Shown here piece after piece: positions 17,208-23,862 of a DNA stretch of 64,000 nt (its first letter is position 1; each line of letters starts with the position of its first letter). Position numbers and translations under genes: made by a program. The DNA lies in assembly GCA_039972875.1 (NCBI GenBank), contig JBDWMA010000052.1, positions 289,759-353,758 on the forward strand, given 5' to 3'. The stretch is from Pseudoruegeria sp039972875 (GTDB lineage Bacteria; Pseudomonadota; Alphaproteobacteria; Rhodobacterales; Rhodobacteraceae). The notes below the pieces were generated by a model that did no database searches, was not told the DNA's origin, and was given only the letters and a program-made list of their open reading frames with translations.

Positions 17208-17983
17208 CTGTCTATCATGGTTACTTATATAGGTGGGGTACTGAGACGTCAGGCCTTTCAAAATCTGGCATTCAACAACAATGGGATACTCAATTCCGAA
17301 GTTCGGGAAATTTTGAGTTCAATGCTGAATACTCAGCATCAAAAAACCGCCATACTTGGAAGAACTATACGTTTCATTCTCCCGAGCCTCTTTCTAGGTT
17401 TCACAAATTTCAAAAGTCGGAACTGAAACATGAGGGACCTTTTCCCTATGAGGTCTTGGTCCGGGTAAATGAACTGACTGGGACTGTTGTGTTACTGTCT
17501 ACAGGATCAGGAATTGTATATCATCTTGTGGACCGAGTATTGAACAGGTCTTTGTCTCCACGTTTGGTGCGCCTTCAAATTAACATATTGGACTTAACCA
17601 ACCATCTTCTTGGAAAAGGCGTTGATGAATATGCTTTGACGTCCATCCGGGCTAGAGTGGTGGCATCGGGTCGCAATCTTGAAAAGATCAGCTTTGAGGG
17701 TAAAGACCTGGCGAACGCGTCAATTGTAAGGCAGCTCACTGATCTAATAACCCCGCACTACGTGGGCATGCGTTCCCGACGCGACCCTGTGGAAACGGAA
17801 GCAATTCGCCTTAGCAACCGAGGATACATCGCCATTTCATTTGGCGAAAGTGAAGAGGATCGGTTTGAGGACTCCAGCGCAGTGCAAGTCCCTTCCAGAT
17901 CAACAGAGCCACCAGAAATTCACGTTTCTAGAGCTGAGAACTGCCTGCACTACATTAGTGAAAATGGGTTTTTTTGGAGTTGA
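17204..17983 (+). CDS. Unknown protein between HExxH and SIR2 genes
   Basis: A 259-aa soluble protein without a domain I recognise. It begins MTVYHGYLYRWGTE and has a basic central part. No membrane segment, zinc cluster or nucleotide-binding loop is evident. It overlaps the upstream gene by 4 nt and ends 3 nt before the SIR2 gene, so all three are made together. An adaptor, sensor or protease substrate are candidate roles. The chosen ATG is the one in the overlap; a longer frame to 17162 lies inside the previous gene. Confidence 0.7.
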   Translation: MTVYHGYLYRWGTETSGLSKSGIQQQWDTQFRSSGNFEFNAEYSASKNRHTWKNYTFHSPEPLSRFHKFQKSELKHEGPFPYEVLVRVNELTGTVVLLSTGSGIVYHLVDRVLNRSLSPRLVRLQINILDLTNHLLGKGVDEYALTSIRARVVASGRNLEKISFEGKDLANASIVRQLTDLITPHYVGMRSRRDPVETEAIRLSNRGYIAISFGESEEDRFEDSSAVQVPSRSTEPPEIHVSRAENCLHYISENGFFWS

Positions 17984-17986
17984 AGG

Positions 17987-18874
17987 ATGGCACAGTCATG
18001 GCCTCATAAAGGAGGGTGGGCCACTCCTGAAGCCCAAGTGCAAATTGCCAAGAAGCTCAATCAGGGTAACGTTGCCTTGGTGTTGGGGGCCGGAGTTTCA
18101 TTCTTTTACGGGCTGCCGAGTTGGTCAAAGCTGCTTAAAGACCTCCAAAACGACGGTAATGGTCATTCAATTTCTGAAATAGATGACTACCCCCAATGGG
18201 CACAGATGATCTTAGACGCACTGTTTCCGGGCGATGAAGCAAAATTTTTAGAGGCAGTTCATACCGGACTATATGGTCCCGACCATGAAGCCCTCGAAAT
18301 TCAAAAGATAGCCGATGACCCTTCACTTAGAGCAATCGGTGCTCTCGGCGTAGGTGGGCAGCGCGGAACCGTCGATACCATTGTTACTTTCAACTATGAT
18401 AGCTTGCTTGAGAGTTATTTCCTGCATCATGGGCTAAGGGTGGTGCCCGTGATTAACGAGAACCAACCGACACGAAAGGCCGATGTCACTGTGTATCACC
18501 CTCATGGGTTTCTACCACATCCTGAGACCGGTTTTTCACGAAGCCAAGATATTGTTCTAGCTCAAAGCCAATACGACAAGACTGTTGCAACACCTTGGGA
18601 AAGCACACTAGAAAATTTGTTCGCAACACGCTTCTGCATTTTCATTGGTCTCTCAGGAAACGACGAACGCCTTGTGAGTTTGCTGAGTAAGGTCAACGAC
18701 CGCAATGAACACGCGAAAGTTGAAAAATATTGGGGTTACCGTCTTTGTAGGAAACCCGATCACAATACCGAACTGTGGGACGACAACGGTGTTTACTCCG
18801 TAGAATTTGATGACTTAGCTGCGGGCATCAACGAAACGCTACTAAATATTTGTAGATTGGCCGCTGGAAAATAG
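17987..18874 (+). CDS. SIR2-domain protein, putative NAD+-cleaving defence effector
   Basis: A 295-aa protein consisting of one SIR2-like domain. Visible motifs are LVLGAGVSFFYGLPSW (GAGVS at 34-38, NAD-binding), VTFNYDSLLE with N136 and D138, YHPHG with H171 and H173, and GLSGND at 221-226. The N136/H173 spacing resembles the Asn/His pair of bacterial defence SIR2 NADases such as ThsA and DSR2. Unlike DSR2 it lacks a long C-terminal sensor, so sensing may lie in the two coupled upstream proteins. GGAG precedes the ATG. Abortive NAD+ depletion during infection is the likely role, by analogy only. Confidence 0.85.
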   Translation: MAQSWPHKGGWATPEAQVQIAKKLNQGNVALVLGAGVSFFYGLPSWSKLLKDLQNDGNGHSISEIDDYPQWAQMILDALFPGDEAKFLEAVHTGLYGPDHEALEIQKIADDPSLRAIGALGVGGQRGTVDTIVTFNYDSLLESYFLHHGLRVVPVINENQPTRKADVTVYHPHGFLPHPETGFSRSQDIVLAQSQYDKTVATPWESTLENLFATRFCIFIGLSGNDERLVSLLSKVNDRNEHAKVEKYWGYRLCRKPDHNTELWDDNGVYSVEFDDLAAGINETLLNICRLAAGK

Positions 18875-18961
18875 CGCTCGGATAGTTGCTAGGCGTTCTT
18901 TGCCCGGTTTCTCTATCAATTTCGAGATAACCAACATAACCACTACAAAGGATACGTATTG

Positions 18962-19252
18962 ATGAGCTTGCTTGAGGAACCAATGCACCCCGGTGAAGTC
19001 CTGAAAGGACTTTACCTTGATCCCCTGGACATTGGGGCAATCGCTTTCGCGCGGCGTCTCGGCGTGCCTCGGACGCGGATCGAGCGGGTGATTAAGGGCA
19101 CGACGGGCATTTCGCCTGATACAGCGCTGCGTCTTGCCCGTGTGTTCAACACCACCCCGGTTTATTGGGTGAACTTGCAGACAAATTATGACATGGCGGT
19201 CGCCGCCAAGGAAATCGACGTTTCTGGCATTGAGCCCCTGATTGCAGCCTAG
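18962..19252 (+). CDS. higA: HigA-family antitoxin, without adjacent HigB
   Basis: A 96-aa XRE-type antitoxin. It has the signature PMHPGEVLKGLYLDPL followed by a helix-turn-helix (FARRLGVPRTRIERVIKGTT) and WVNLQTNYDM, all typical of HigA/VapI. HigB toxins normally lie directly upstream, but here the preceding gene is SIR2 and no HigB-like frame is present. It may regulate the island, act on a toxin elsewhere, or be a remnant. The ATG at 18962 follows a TTG in the same frame. Confidence 0.88.
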   Translation: MSLLEEPMHPGEVLKGLYLDPLDIGAIAFARRLGVPRTRIERVIKGTTGISPDTALRLARVFNTTPVYWVNLQTNYDMAVAAKEIDVSGIEPLIAA

Positions 19253-19459
19253 TGTGGATTAGCTGTTGATTGGGAAACAACATGAGTTTGTGGCACAGAG
19301 GCTTCTGCAGCACGGAAAATGTCCACATTGAGCCCACGCTAAGCAATACATAGGACGTTGGCTTTGAACCCCGAGCACAACTTATTGTGGACGTTCGCTG
19401 AAAAGAAGCCTCATTGTGCACCAAAGATAATTGTCATCGATACAAAACTAGGAATGCGA

Positions 19460-20401
19460 ATGCCTGTCCTCGATTTTAAAGAAATCCCTGAGGCTCATGT
19501 CGCCAATGGAATGCAGGATACCTTCGAGCTGTTCGCTCGCGATTTTCTCAACTTCATGGGCTTTCAGGTCACCTCGGTACCTGATCGCGGGGCCGATGGT
19601 GGTAAAGACCTTATTGCTGAAGAGACCCGAGTTGGTGTTGGCGGCACGACAGCGGTGAAATGGCTTGTTAGCTGCAAGCACAAAGCGACAAGTGGTAACT
19701 CTGTCAGCCCTAATGTTGAATCTAATATCACAGACAGAGTCAGTGCAAATAAATGTGATGCATTCTTGGGTTTTTACTCAACGCTTCCCAGTGCTGGTCT
19801 GAACAATATATTGGAAGGGCTGGCCTTTGAGCAAACGGTTTACGACCGGGAGAGGATCGAGAGCAAATTATTGCATTCTAGTGCTGGGCTACAAATTGCT
19901 GAGCGGTACTTTCCCGATTCTCTAGCATCGTGGAAAACCAATAATCCGTTGCCAGCGCAGCTTTTCGCTGATCAAGGCAGCTTGGAATGCTATGTCTGTC
20001 ACAAAGACCTTCTAGAACAAAAAGATAAGGGAATAATTACACTTTGGCAGCCAATGAAAAATGGGGACTACTCAAGGCCTGATGCCTTTGAGAGTATCCA
20101 CTGGACATGTCGCGGACATTGTGACGACGTTCTGAGGAAGCAAAATCGAAATCTAGGGTTGATCGACGGCTGGGAAGACATAGCAGACGTGATGATGCCA
20201 ACGGTCTTCGTCAAATGGATCATTTCCATTCTCAACGAACAGCGGGCCGGTGTGACTTACTCTGATGCAGCATTTGATTCGCTGAAACATTTCTTACTAG
20301 TTCTTTTCCCATACGTTTCTCGGCACCTATCCGACAGAGAGAAAGAGCGCATTCAATCCCTAACCCAAATTCCAGCTTTCTTAGGCGGGATGGGATATTA
20401 G
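19460..20401 (+). CDS. Mrr-like restriction endonuclease with zinc-finger-like Cys pairs
   Basis: A 313-aa protein. The N-terminal domain has GADGGKDLIAEE (D46, D50) followed by SCKHKA (K73, K75), the PD-(D/E)xK arrangement of Mrr_cat nucleases. The family's usual Q-x-K reads S-C-K. Farther on, ECYVCHKDL and HWTCRGHCDD could form a Cys-rich zinc site. No methyltransferase gene accompanies it, consistent with a type IV-like nuclease that cuts modified DNA. AGGA sits just before the ATG at 19460; the longer frame starts with TTG at 19358. Confidence 0.75.
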   Translation: MPVLDFKEIPEAHVANGMQDTFELFARDFLNFMGFQVTSVPDRGADGGKDLIAEETRVGVGGTTAVKWLVSCKHKATSGNSVSPNVESNITDRVSANKCDAFLGFYSTLPSAGLNNILEGLAFEQTVYDRERIESKLLHSSAGLQIAERYFPDSLASWKTNNPLPAQLFADQGSLECYVCHKDLLEQKDKGIITLWQPMKNGDYSRPDAFESIHWTCRGHCDDVLRKQNRNLGLIDGWEDIADVMMPTVFVKWIISILNEQRAGVTYSDAAFDSLKHFLLVLFPYVSRHLSDREKERIQSLTQIPAFLGGMGY

Positions 20402-20464
20402 GTTGATCCCTGTGTTGCAGGGAGGAGTTGAAAACACACTTACACTGCCGACGTATTTTTCGCC

Positions 20465-21988
20465 TTAATGCGTCAGCCCCCTGTCCATCTCCACTTCCCG
20501 CGTTTCTAACTCTGTCTCAGCCTCTCTTCTGCGTCCCTCGCTAAGCTCAAGCTCCTGCTCAACTGTTCGTCCAGCGTCGCGTAGCTCGCTTCCTCGGTCA
20601 ACAATCCACGCAATGCTTTCAGTGACACGGCTTGCGAACGAATGAGCAGCGTCACGCATTGTGCGATACCATCCATCTGGCTCTGCATCTTGGTCGTCGA
20701 TCGTGCCTCTAACCCGCTCAATTCCTTTGCTGAGACCTCGCAGGCCGTCACCAACCGCTCGACGCAGGCGAGCAAGTCGCGTTCCAAGGCTGTCAGGGGT
20801 GTCGTCATCTAATTCTCCTCGATCTTGATGCAGGTTACTGACCTGCCACCCAGTGTGCAGGTCCTCAGGCGCGTCTTGGTCGGGTCCAACACCAGCCATG
20901 TCCCGTCCTCCCTGTCGATCCGCGTCAGGCCCAAGTCCGTCATCTCCGAGCTGGCCAGCATCATCGTCCAAAGCAAGCTCGCGGCCATCATCGAGACGAT
21001 CCCCACCAAGAACGTTCCCATGATCAGCCAGGGCGAGATCGTCAGCCAACTCTTGTTCTGTCGCAGAAAGCTGCGGGTATCGGTCTCGATTGTACGCTGC
21101 GCGTTGGTCGCAATTTTGCTCAAATCGCTCCTGAAGCTCTCCAGCTGGGATGACATCGAGGCGGCGTAGTCCTGTCGGATCGTGTCCAGTTCCGAGTTCA
21201 ATTTCTCGCTCAGCCGTGTCGGCTTGCCAGTTTTCATGGAAAATCTCTCCTTTCAAACGCCAGCGCTCGCCGGTGTCGGGGTCTTGGGCGGTCAGGTAGG
21301 CTTTGCCAGCGCGCGGGATGTCGAAGCCCGCATCGGTAAGGGCATCGAGCATGCTGCCACGGTCAGTGATGAGGCCAACGCTGACTTGATCCAGAATCCA
21401 CACATGCAGTTCGTCGCGGCCTTGGGCGCGGGTTGGGGTCTCGATGGTGTCGCGGACCTCTTGTGTGCGTTCCAGTTCCATCGGATCGGCCCAGCCGTGG
21501 CGCTGGTTCATCACGTCGCGCAAGCTATCGAAAGCGTCCTGATAGCCGGGCGGCGCGATGTTCAGGCTGCGGCCCGAGGTCAGCTCCAAGCGCGGTGTGC
21601 AGAAGTGGAGCTCGACACGGTCTTCGTGGGTATGTCGGACCCAAAGCACGTCATATTGCGTCGGGTCCAGCCCCGCGAAGGCCAGACGCTCGAAGTGGTC
21701 CATGACCTCGGACTGCTGTTCCTCAGTCGGGGCGTCGGTGGCGGCAAAGCTGATCACGCCTGCGCGGTAGGTCCATTGGTGGCGGCTGGCATCAATCAAG
21801 TCTTCAGTGCGGTCGGGGTTGCCGCGCAGGACATCGGGCAAGGGTTCGCGCGTGACCGTCATCGGCTGGCCGTCCGCATCCCGGATCAGGTCGCGGTTGT
21901 CATCATAGGCAAGCACCCTATCCGCGATGAGGTAGCCGACTGGACCAGCGCCCGCGCCTTTGCCGTTGCGGAAGAACTTGATCAGCAT
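20465..21988 (-). CDS. mbeA: Relaxase, ColE1 MbeA/MobA type
   Basis: A 507-aa mobilization relaxase. The N-terminus MLIKFFRNGKGAGAGPVGYL is characteristic of ColE1-like relaxases. WVRHTHEDRVELHF places H119, E126 and H128 with the spacing of the catalytic H-E-N triad of MbeA, with N replaced by H. It would nick oriT and pilot the strand for conjugative transfer by a helper. The C-terminal half overlaps two genes in another frame. It overlaps mobC by 7 nt. The C-terminal sequence is very acidic and low complexity, as expected of a dually coded region. Confidence 0.88.
   Translation of the reverse strand: MLIKFFRNGKGAGAGPVGYLIADRVLAYDDNRDLIRDADGQPMTVTREPLPDVLRGNPDRTEDLIDASRHQWTYRAGVISFAATDAPTEEQQSEVMDHFERLAFAGLDPTQYDVLWVRHTHEDRVELHFCTPRLELTSGRSLNIAPPGYQDAFDSLRDVMNQRHGWADPMELERTQEVRDTIETPTRAQGRDELHVWILDQVSVGLITDRGSMLDALTDAGFDIPRAGKAYLTAQDPDTGERWRLKGEIFHENWQADTAEREIELGTGHDPTGLRRLDVIPAGELQERFEQNCDQRAAYNRDRYPQLSATEQELADDLALADHGNVLGGDRLDDGRELALDDDAGQLGDDGLGPDADRQGGRDMAGVGPDQDAPEDLHTGWQVSNLHQDRGELDDDTPDSLGTRLARLRRAVGDGLRGLSKGIERVRGTIDDQDAEPDGWYRTMRDAAHSFASRVTESIAWIVDRGSELRDAGRTVEQELELSEGRRREAETELETREVEMDRGLTH
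20506..20808 (-). CDS. mbeD: MbeD-like mobilization protein nested in the relaxase gene
   Basis: A 100-aa protein lying wholly inside the relaxase gene in a different frame. It is alpha-helical throughout (MTTPLTALERDLLACVERLV, then LEARSTTKMQSQMDGIAQ and more), which matches the short coiled-coil MbeD/MobD family. Its ATG directly abuts the stop of the mbeB-like gene (TAGATG). Gene order mobC-relaxase-B-D is that of ColE1. MbeD is linked to entry exclusion or mobilization efficiency in ColE1. Confidence 0.72.
   Translation of the reverse strand: MTTPLTALERDLLACVERLVTACEVSAKELSGLEARSTTKMQSQMDGIAQCVTLLIRSQAVSLKALRGLLTEEASYATLDEQLSRSLSLARDAEERLRQS
20809..21237 (-). CDS. mbeB: MbeB-like mobilization protein nested in the relaxase gene
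   Basis: A 142-aa protein inside the relaxase gene in another frame. The first 60 residues are a helical, charged region (LSEKLNSELDTIRQDYAAS). A transmembrane segment follows (WLTISPWLIMGTFLVGIVSM), then a short outer tail. ColE1 MbeB and related MobB proteins have the same plan and hold the relaxosome at the membrane. Both frames make sensible proteins and the arrangement is conserved in ColE1, so this is a real overprinted gene. Confidence 0.75.
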   Translation of the reverse strand: MKTGKPTRLSEKLNSELDTIRQDYAASMSSQLESFRSDLSKIATNAQRTIETDTRSFLRQNKSWLTISPWLIMGTFLVGIVSMMAASLLWTMMLASSEMTDLGLTRIDREDGTWLVLDPTKTRLRTCTLGGRSVTCIKIEEN

Positions 21989-22458
21989 TGGCGGCTGGCC
22001 TCGACGATCTGGGCAAGCTGCCGCTCGATAGTCAGCAGGCGGCGGGCAACGGTCAGCGCGTCGAGGTCAACGCGACCCGCCAGCATCGCGCGGTTCAGCC
22101 AGCGGGCGATCTGGTTGAGGTTGTCGCCGATGCGCCTGACGGCCAGCACCAGCGCCGGATCAACGCGGGGGATCGGCTTGCGACGGCGGGCCTCAGTGAG
22201 GCCAAGCGCCTCGCGTAGCAGGATCGCGGCGGGCAGGCCAGCGGCGTCGGCCTTGGCACGCAGCTGGGCCTTCTCTGCGGCGCTGCACCGGAAGACGAAG
22301 GTCTCGGTCAGCGGCTCTTTGGTGCGAGGTTTGCCCGCGCCGGTGGGGTTCGAAGGGGAGGCATGCCGCCCCTCGCAAGGTCCCGTGTCAGCAGCGCCAG
22401 CGTATGACATGGGTCGCCTTGCTGATTGCTCTTCTGTCGGATCGGTAGTGGTCATCAT
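21982..22458 (-). CDS. mobC: MobC/MbeC relaxosome accessory protein
   Basis: A 158-aa protein. The core FRCSAAEKAQLRAKADAAG is followed by RRIGDNLNQIARWLNRAM (quoted in parts), the MobC signature for a ribbon-helix-helix oriT-binding protein. The ATG at 22458 overlaps the stop of the upstream frame (ATGA). An earlier ATG at 22545 lies in that gene. It would recruit the relaxase to oriT. Confidence 0.88.
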   Translation of the reverse strand: MMTTTDPTEEQSARRPMSYAGAADTGPCEGRHASPSNPTGAGKPRTKEPLTETFVFRCSAAEKAQLRAKADAAGLPAAILLREALGLTEARRRKPIPRVDPALVLAVRRIGDNLNQIARWLNRAMLAGRVDLDALTVARRLLTIERQLAQIVEASRQC

Positions 22459-23305
22459 CTGACGCCTGCGGCTTGGATTTGAGCCTGAGTCACCAGCTTC
22501 GACGCCAGCAATCCGTCGATCTGCTTGGCCGTGATGTGTTTGCACATCGGGCTGCGTTCACTGATCCAGCAAGCCAGCCGCGCATGGTGATCGGCTTGCA
22601 ACGCTGCCGCCTTCTCCCGGTCTTCCGCTTGCTTCTCAACATAGGCCAGCCACCGCCGCGACTGAAACCAGTTGTCAGAGAAGCAGACCTTGGAGCGAGT
22701 GAAACCCGCGCTATCGGTGGCGTAGGCTTGGACGGCTTGCAGCAAGTCCTCCGGCTTGATCCCTTCCTTCACGGCCTCTTCGATCTGGGCAAGGCAGGCG
22801 GCTTTGCCGCGAAGTCGGTCCGGTGGATATGCCACCAAAACCTTCTCAGCTTTTTCATCCACCACAGCCTCGCGCTTGCGCGTAGGTGGTTTATGGATGG
22901 TTTTAGGATGGTTTGGGGGCCGTGGTGGCCCCGGTACCCCGGCCACAGTGACCCCCGTACCGAGGCCAGACTGGACGGGGGCCACTGTGGACCCCGTCTC
23001 AATCTCGGGCTCTGCGGTCGGTTCCAGCGCCTCAACCTTGGCCAGATCGATCCGGTAAACGACGGTGAAGCCGTTCTTGCAGGTCCGTGCGCGGTCTCGA
23101 CGAGGATGCCTTCCATCAGGAAGGCGCGCACGGTTCGCTTGACCGTGGTCTCTCCCAGCTCGGTATGCCGCTGGATTGTACCCTTCGAACGCCAGATGCC
23201 GGATCCGTCATCGCTCGCCTTGTCGGCCAAGAACATGATGATCTGCTTGCGGGTGGCACTCCCGAACTTCCGTTCCGCGCATGTGTTTGCGACCCGCCAG
23301 CTCAT
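22455..23305 (-). pseudogene. Helix-turn-helix protein gene split by a one-base frameshift
   Basis: The 5' half reads MSWRVANTCAERKFGSATRK and a winged-helix segment (LGETTVKRTVRAFLMEGILV). It then falls out of frame. The sensible continuation, CKNGFTVVYRIDLAKVEALE and onward to the stop at 22455, lies in the frame reached by restoring one lost base near 23079-23098. Joined, the product would be about 283 aa. Such helix-turn-helix proteins often precede mobC in these elements and may control replication or mobilization. A GTG at 22985 could let the second half be made separately. Sequencing error is possible. Confidence 0.65.
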
Positions 23306-23451
23306 TGGAAGGCCTCAAAAGGCGCAAAGACGTGCGAATTTTGTACAGGTTTTGTACGAGATTTCGTCCGTTCCCGCCGAATCCGGCCCGAAAGCTCACG
23401 GGACTTTCTGCAAGCTTCCACACAAAGCCCTGTAAATAAGTCATATTTTTC

Positions 23452-23507
23452 AGGTGTTTCTGGTGACCCCGATTGGATTTGAACCAATAACCTGCCCCTT
23501 AGGAGGG
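23452..23507. repeat. Right attachment-site repeat inside tRNA-Arg
   Basis: The 56-bp partner of 11429-11484, differing at one base. It covers the region just 3' of the tRNA, the CCA end, the T-arm, the variable region and part of the anticodon stem-loop. Because the tRNA continues intact to the right, the element restores the tRNA 3' end on insertion. Confidence 0.9.
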
Positions 23508-23537
23508 GGCTGCTCTATCCAGTTGAGCCACGGGGCC
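23461..23537 (-). tRNA. tRNA-Arg (anticodon CCU)
   Basis: A 77-nt cloverleaf on the minus strand. Acceptor GGCCCCG pairs with CGGGGTC (one G-U), the anticodon stem GCCCC/GGGGC holds loop CTCCTAA with anticodon CCU (for AGG), and the T-arm ATTGG-TTCAAAT-CCAAT is perfect. The CCA end is encoded. It is the integration target of the element to its left. Confidence 0.95.
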
Positions 23538-23862
23538 GTTGTCAGAACTACTGTCATATCTGAGGTGTGCCTGTAAACCAGATCAGCCACTGAGGGGCGA
23601 AAAATATCCGTACATCTGGCTTAAACAGTTTGTGCTGCCACTGAGGAGGGACAAGTGTGCGTGCATTCGAAGAGATATATCAACTTGTAGTGGATCGGCA
23701 GGGTGGGAGTGTTGCGTTTGCCAAAACTAAAGGGGGGGGGTGTCTGGTGGTTGAGGGCATTGTTGATCAACCGCCAATCTCTCTAAAAGCGTTTAACACT
23801 CGGCAAGACGAATCTGGCCGATCTCTGACAGAGATCAGCCGTGTTCAAGTGTTGAGTTCGGG
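23538..23862 (+). other. Intergenic region with a possible gene remnant
   Basis: This 325-nt gap holds no intact gene. A GTG at 23657, preceded by GAGGAGGG, opens a 69-codon frame. Its first 20 residues (MRAFEEIYQLVVDRQGGSVA) resemble the N-terminus of DNA-3-methyladenine glycosylase I; the rest does not. It may be a decayed 5' end of such a gene. The similarity is from memory and weak. Confidence 0.35.

Larger units (their letters stand above)
11429..23507. mobile_element. Integrative mobilizable element in tRNA-Arg(CCU), about 12.1 kb
   Basis: Direct repeats of 56 bp at each end, an intact tRNA-Arg at the right end, a tyrosine integrase and excisionase-like gene at the left end, and a complete-looking ColE1-type mobilization block (mobC, relaxase, nested mbeB- and mbeD-like genes) define the element. 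No type IV secretion genes are present, so transfer would need a helper. Cargo includes an XRE regulator, a membrane protein, HNH- and Mrr-like nucleases, the HExxH/SIR2 operon and an orphan HigA. Base composition is patchy: mob genes are clearly GC-rich, the defence-like cargo AT-richer. Confidence 0.9.

Noticed and set aside
18875..18961. Search for a HigB toxin gene before higA
   Set aside because: The 87-nt gap is too short for HigB (about 90 residues) and no other frame encodes one.
21182..22462. 426-codon plus-strand frame opposite the mobilization genes
   Set aside because: It is antisense to relaxase and mobC, which have clear family motifs; the high GC content keeps this frame open. 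Its protein is Arg/Ser/Ala-rich without family character.
22473..23435. 320-codon plus-strand frame
   Set aside because: Antisense to mobC and the helix-turn-helix gene, no ribosome-binding site, and runs into the att repeat.
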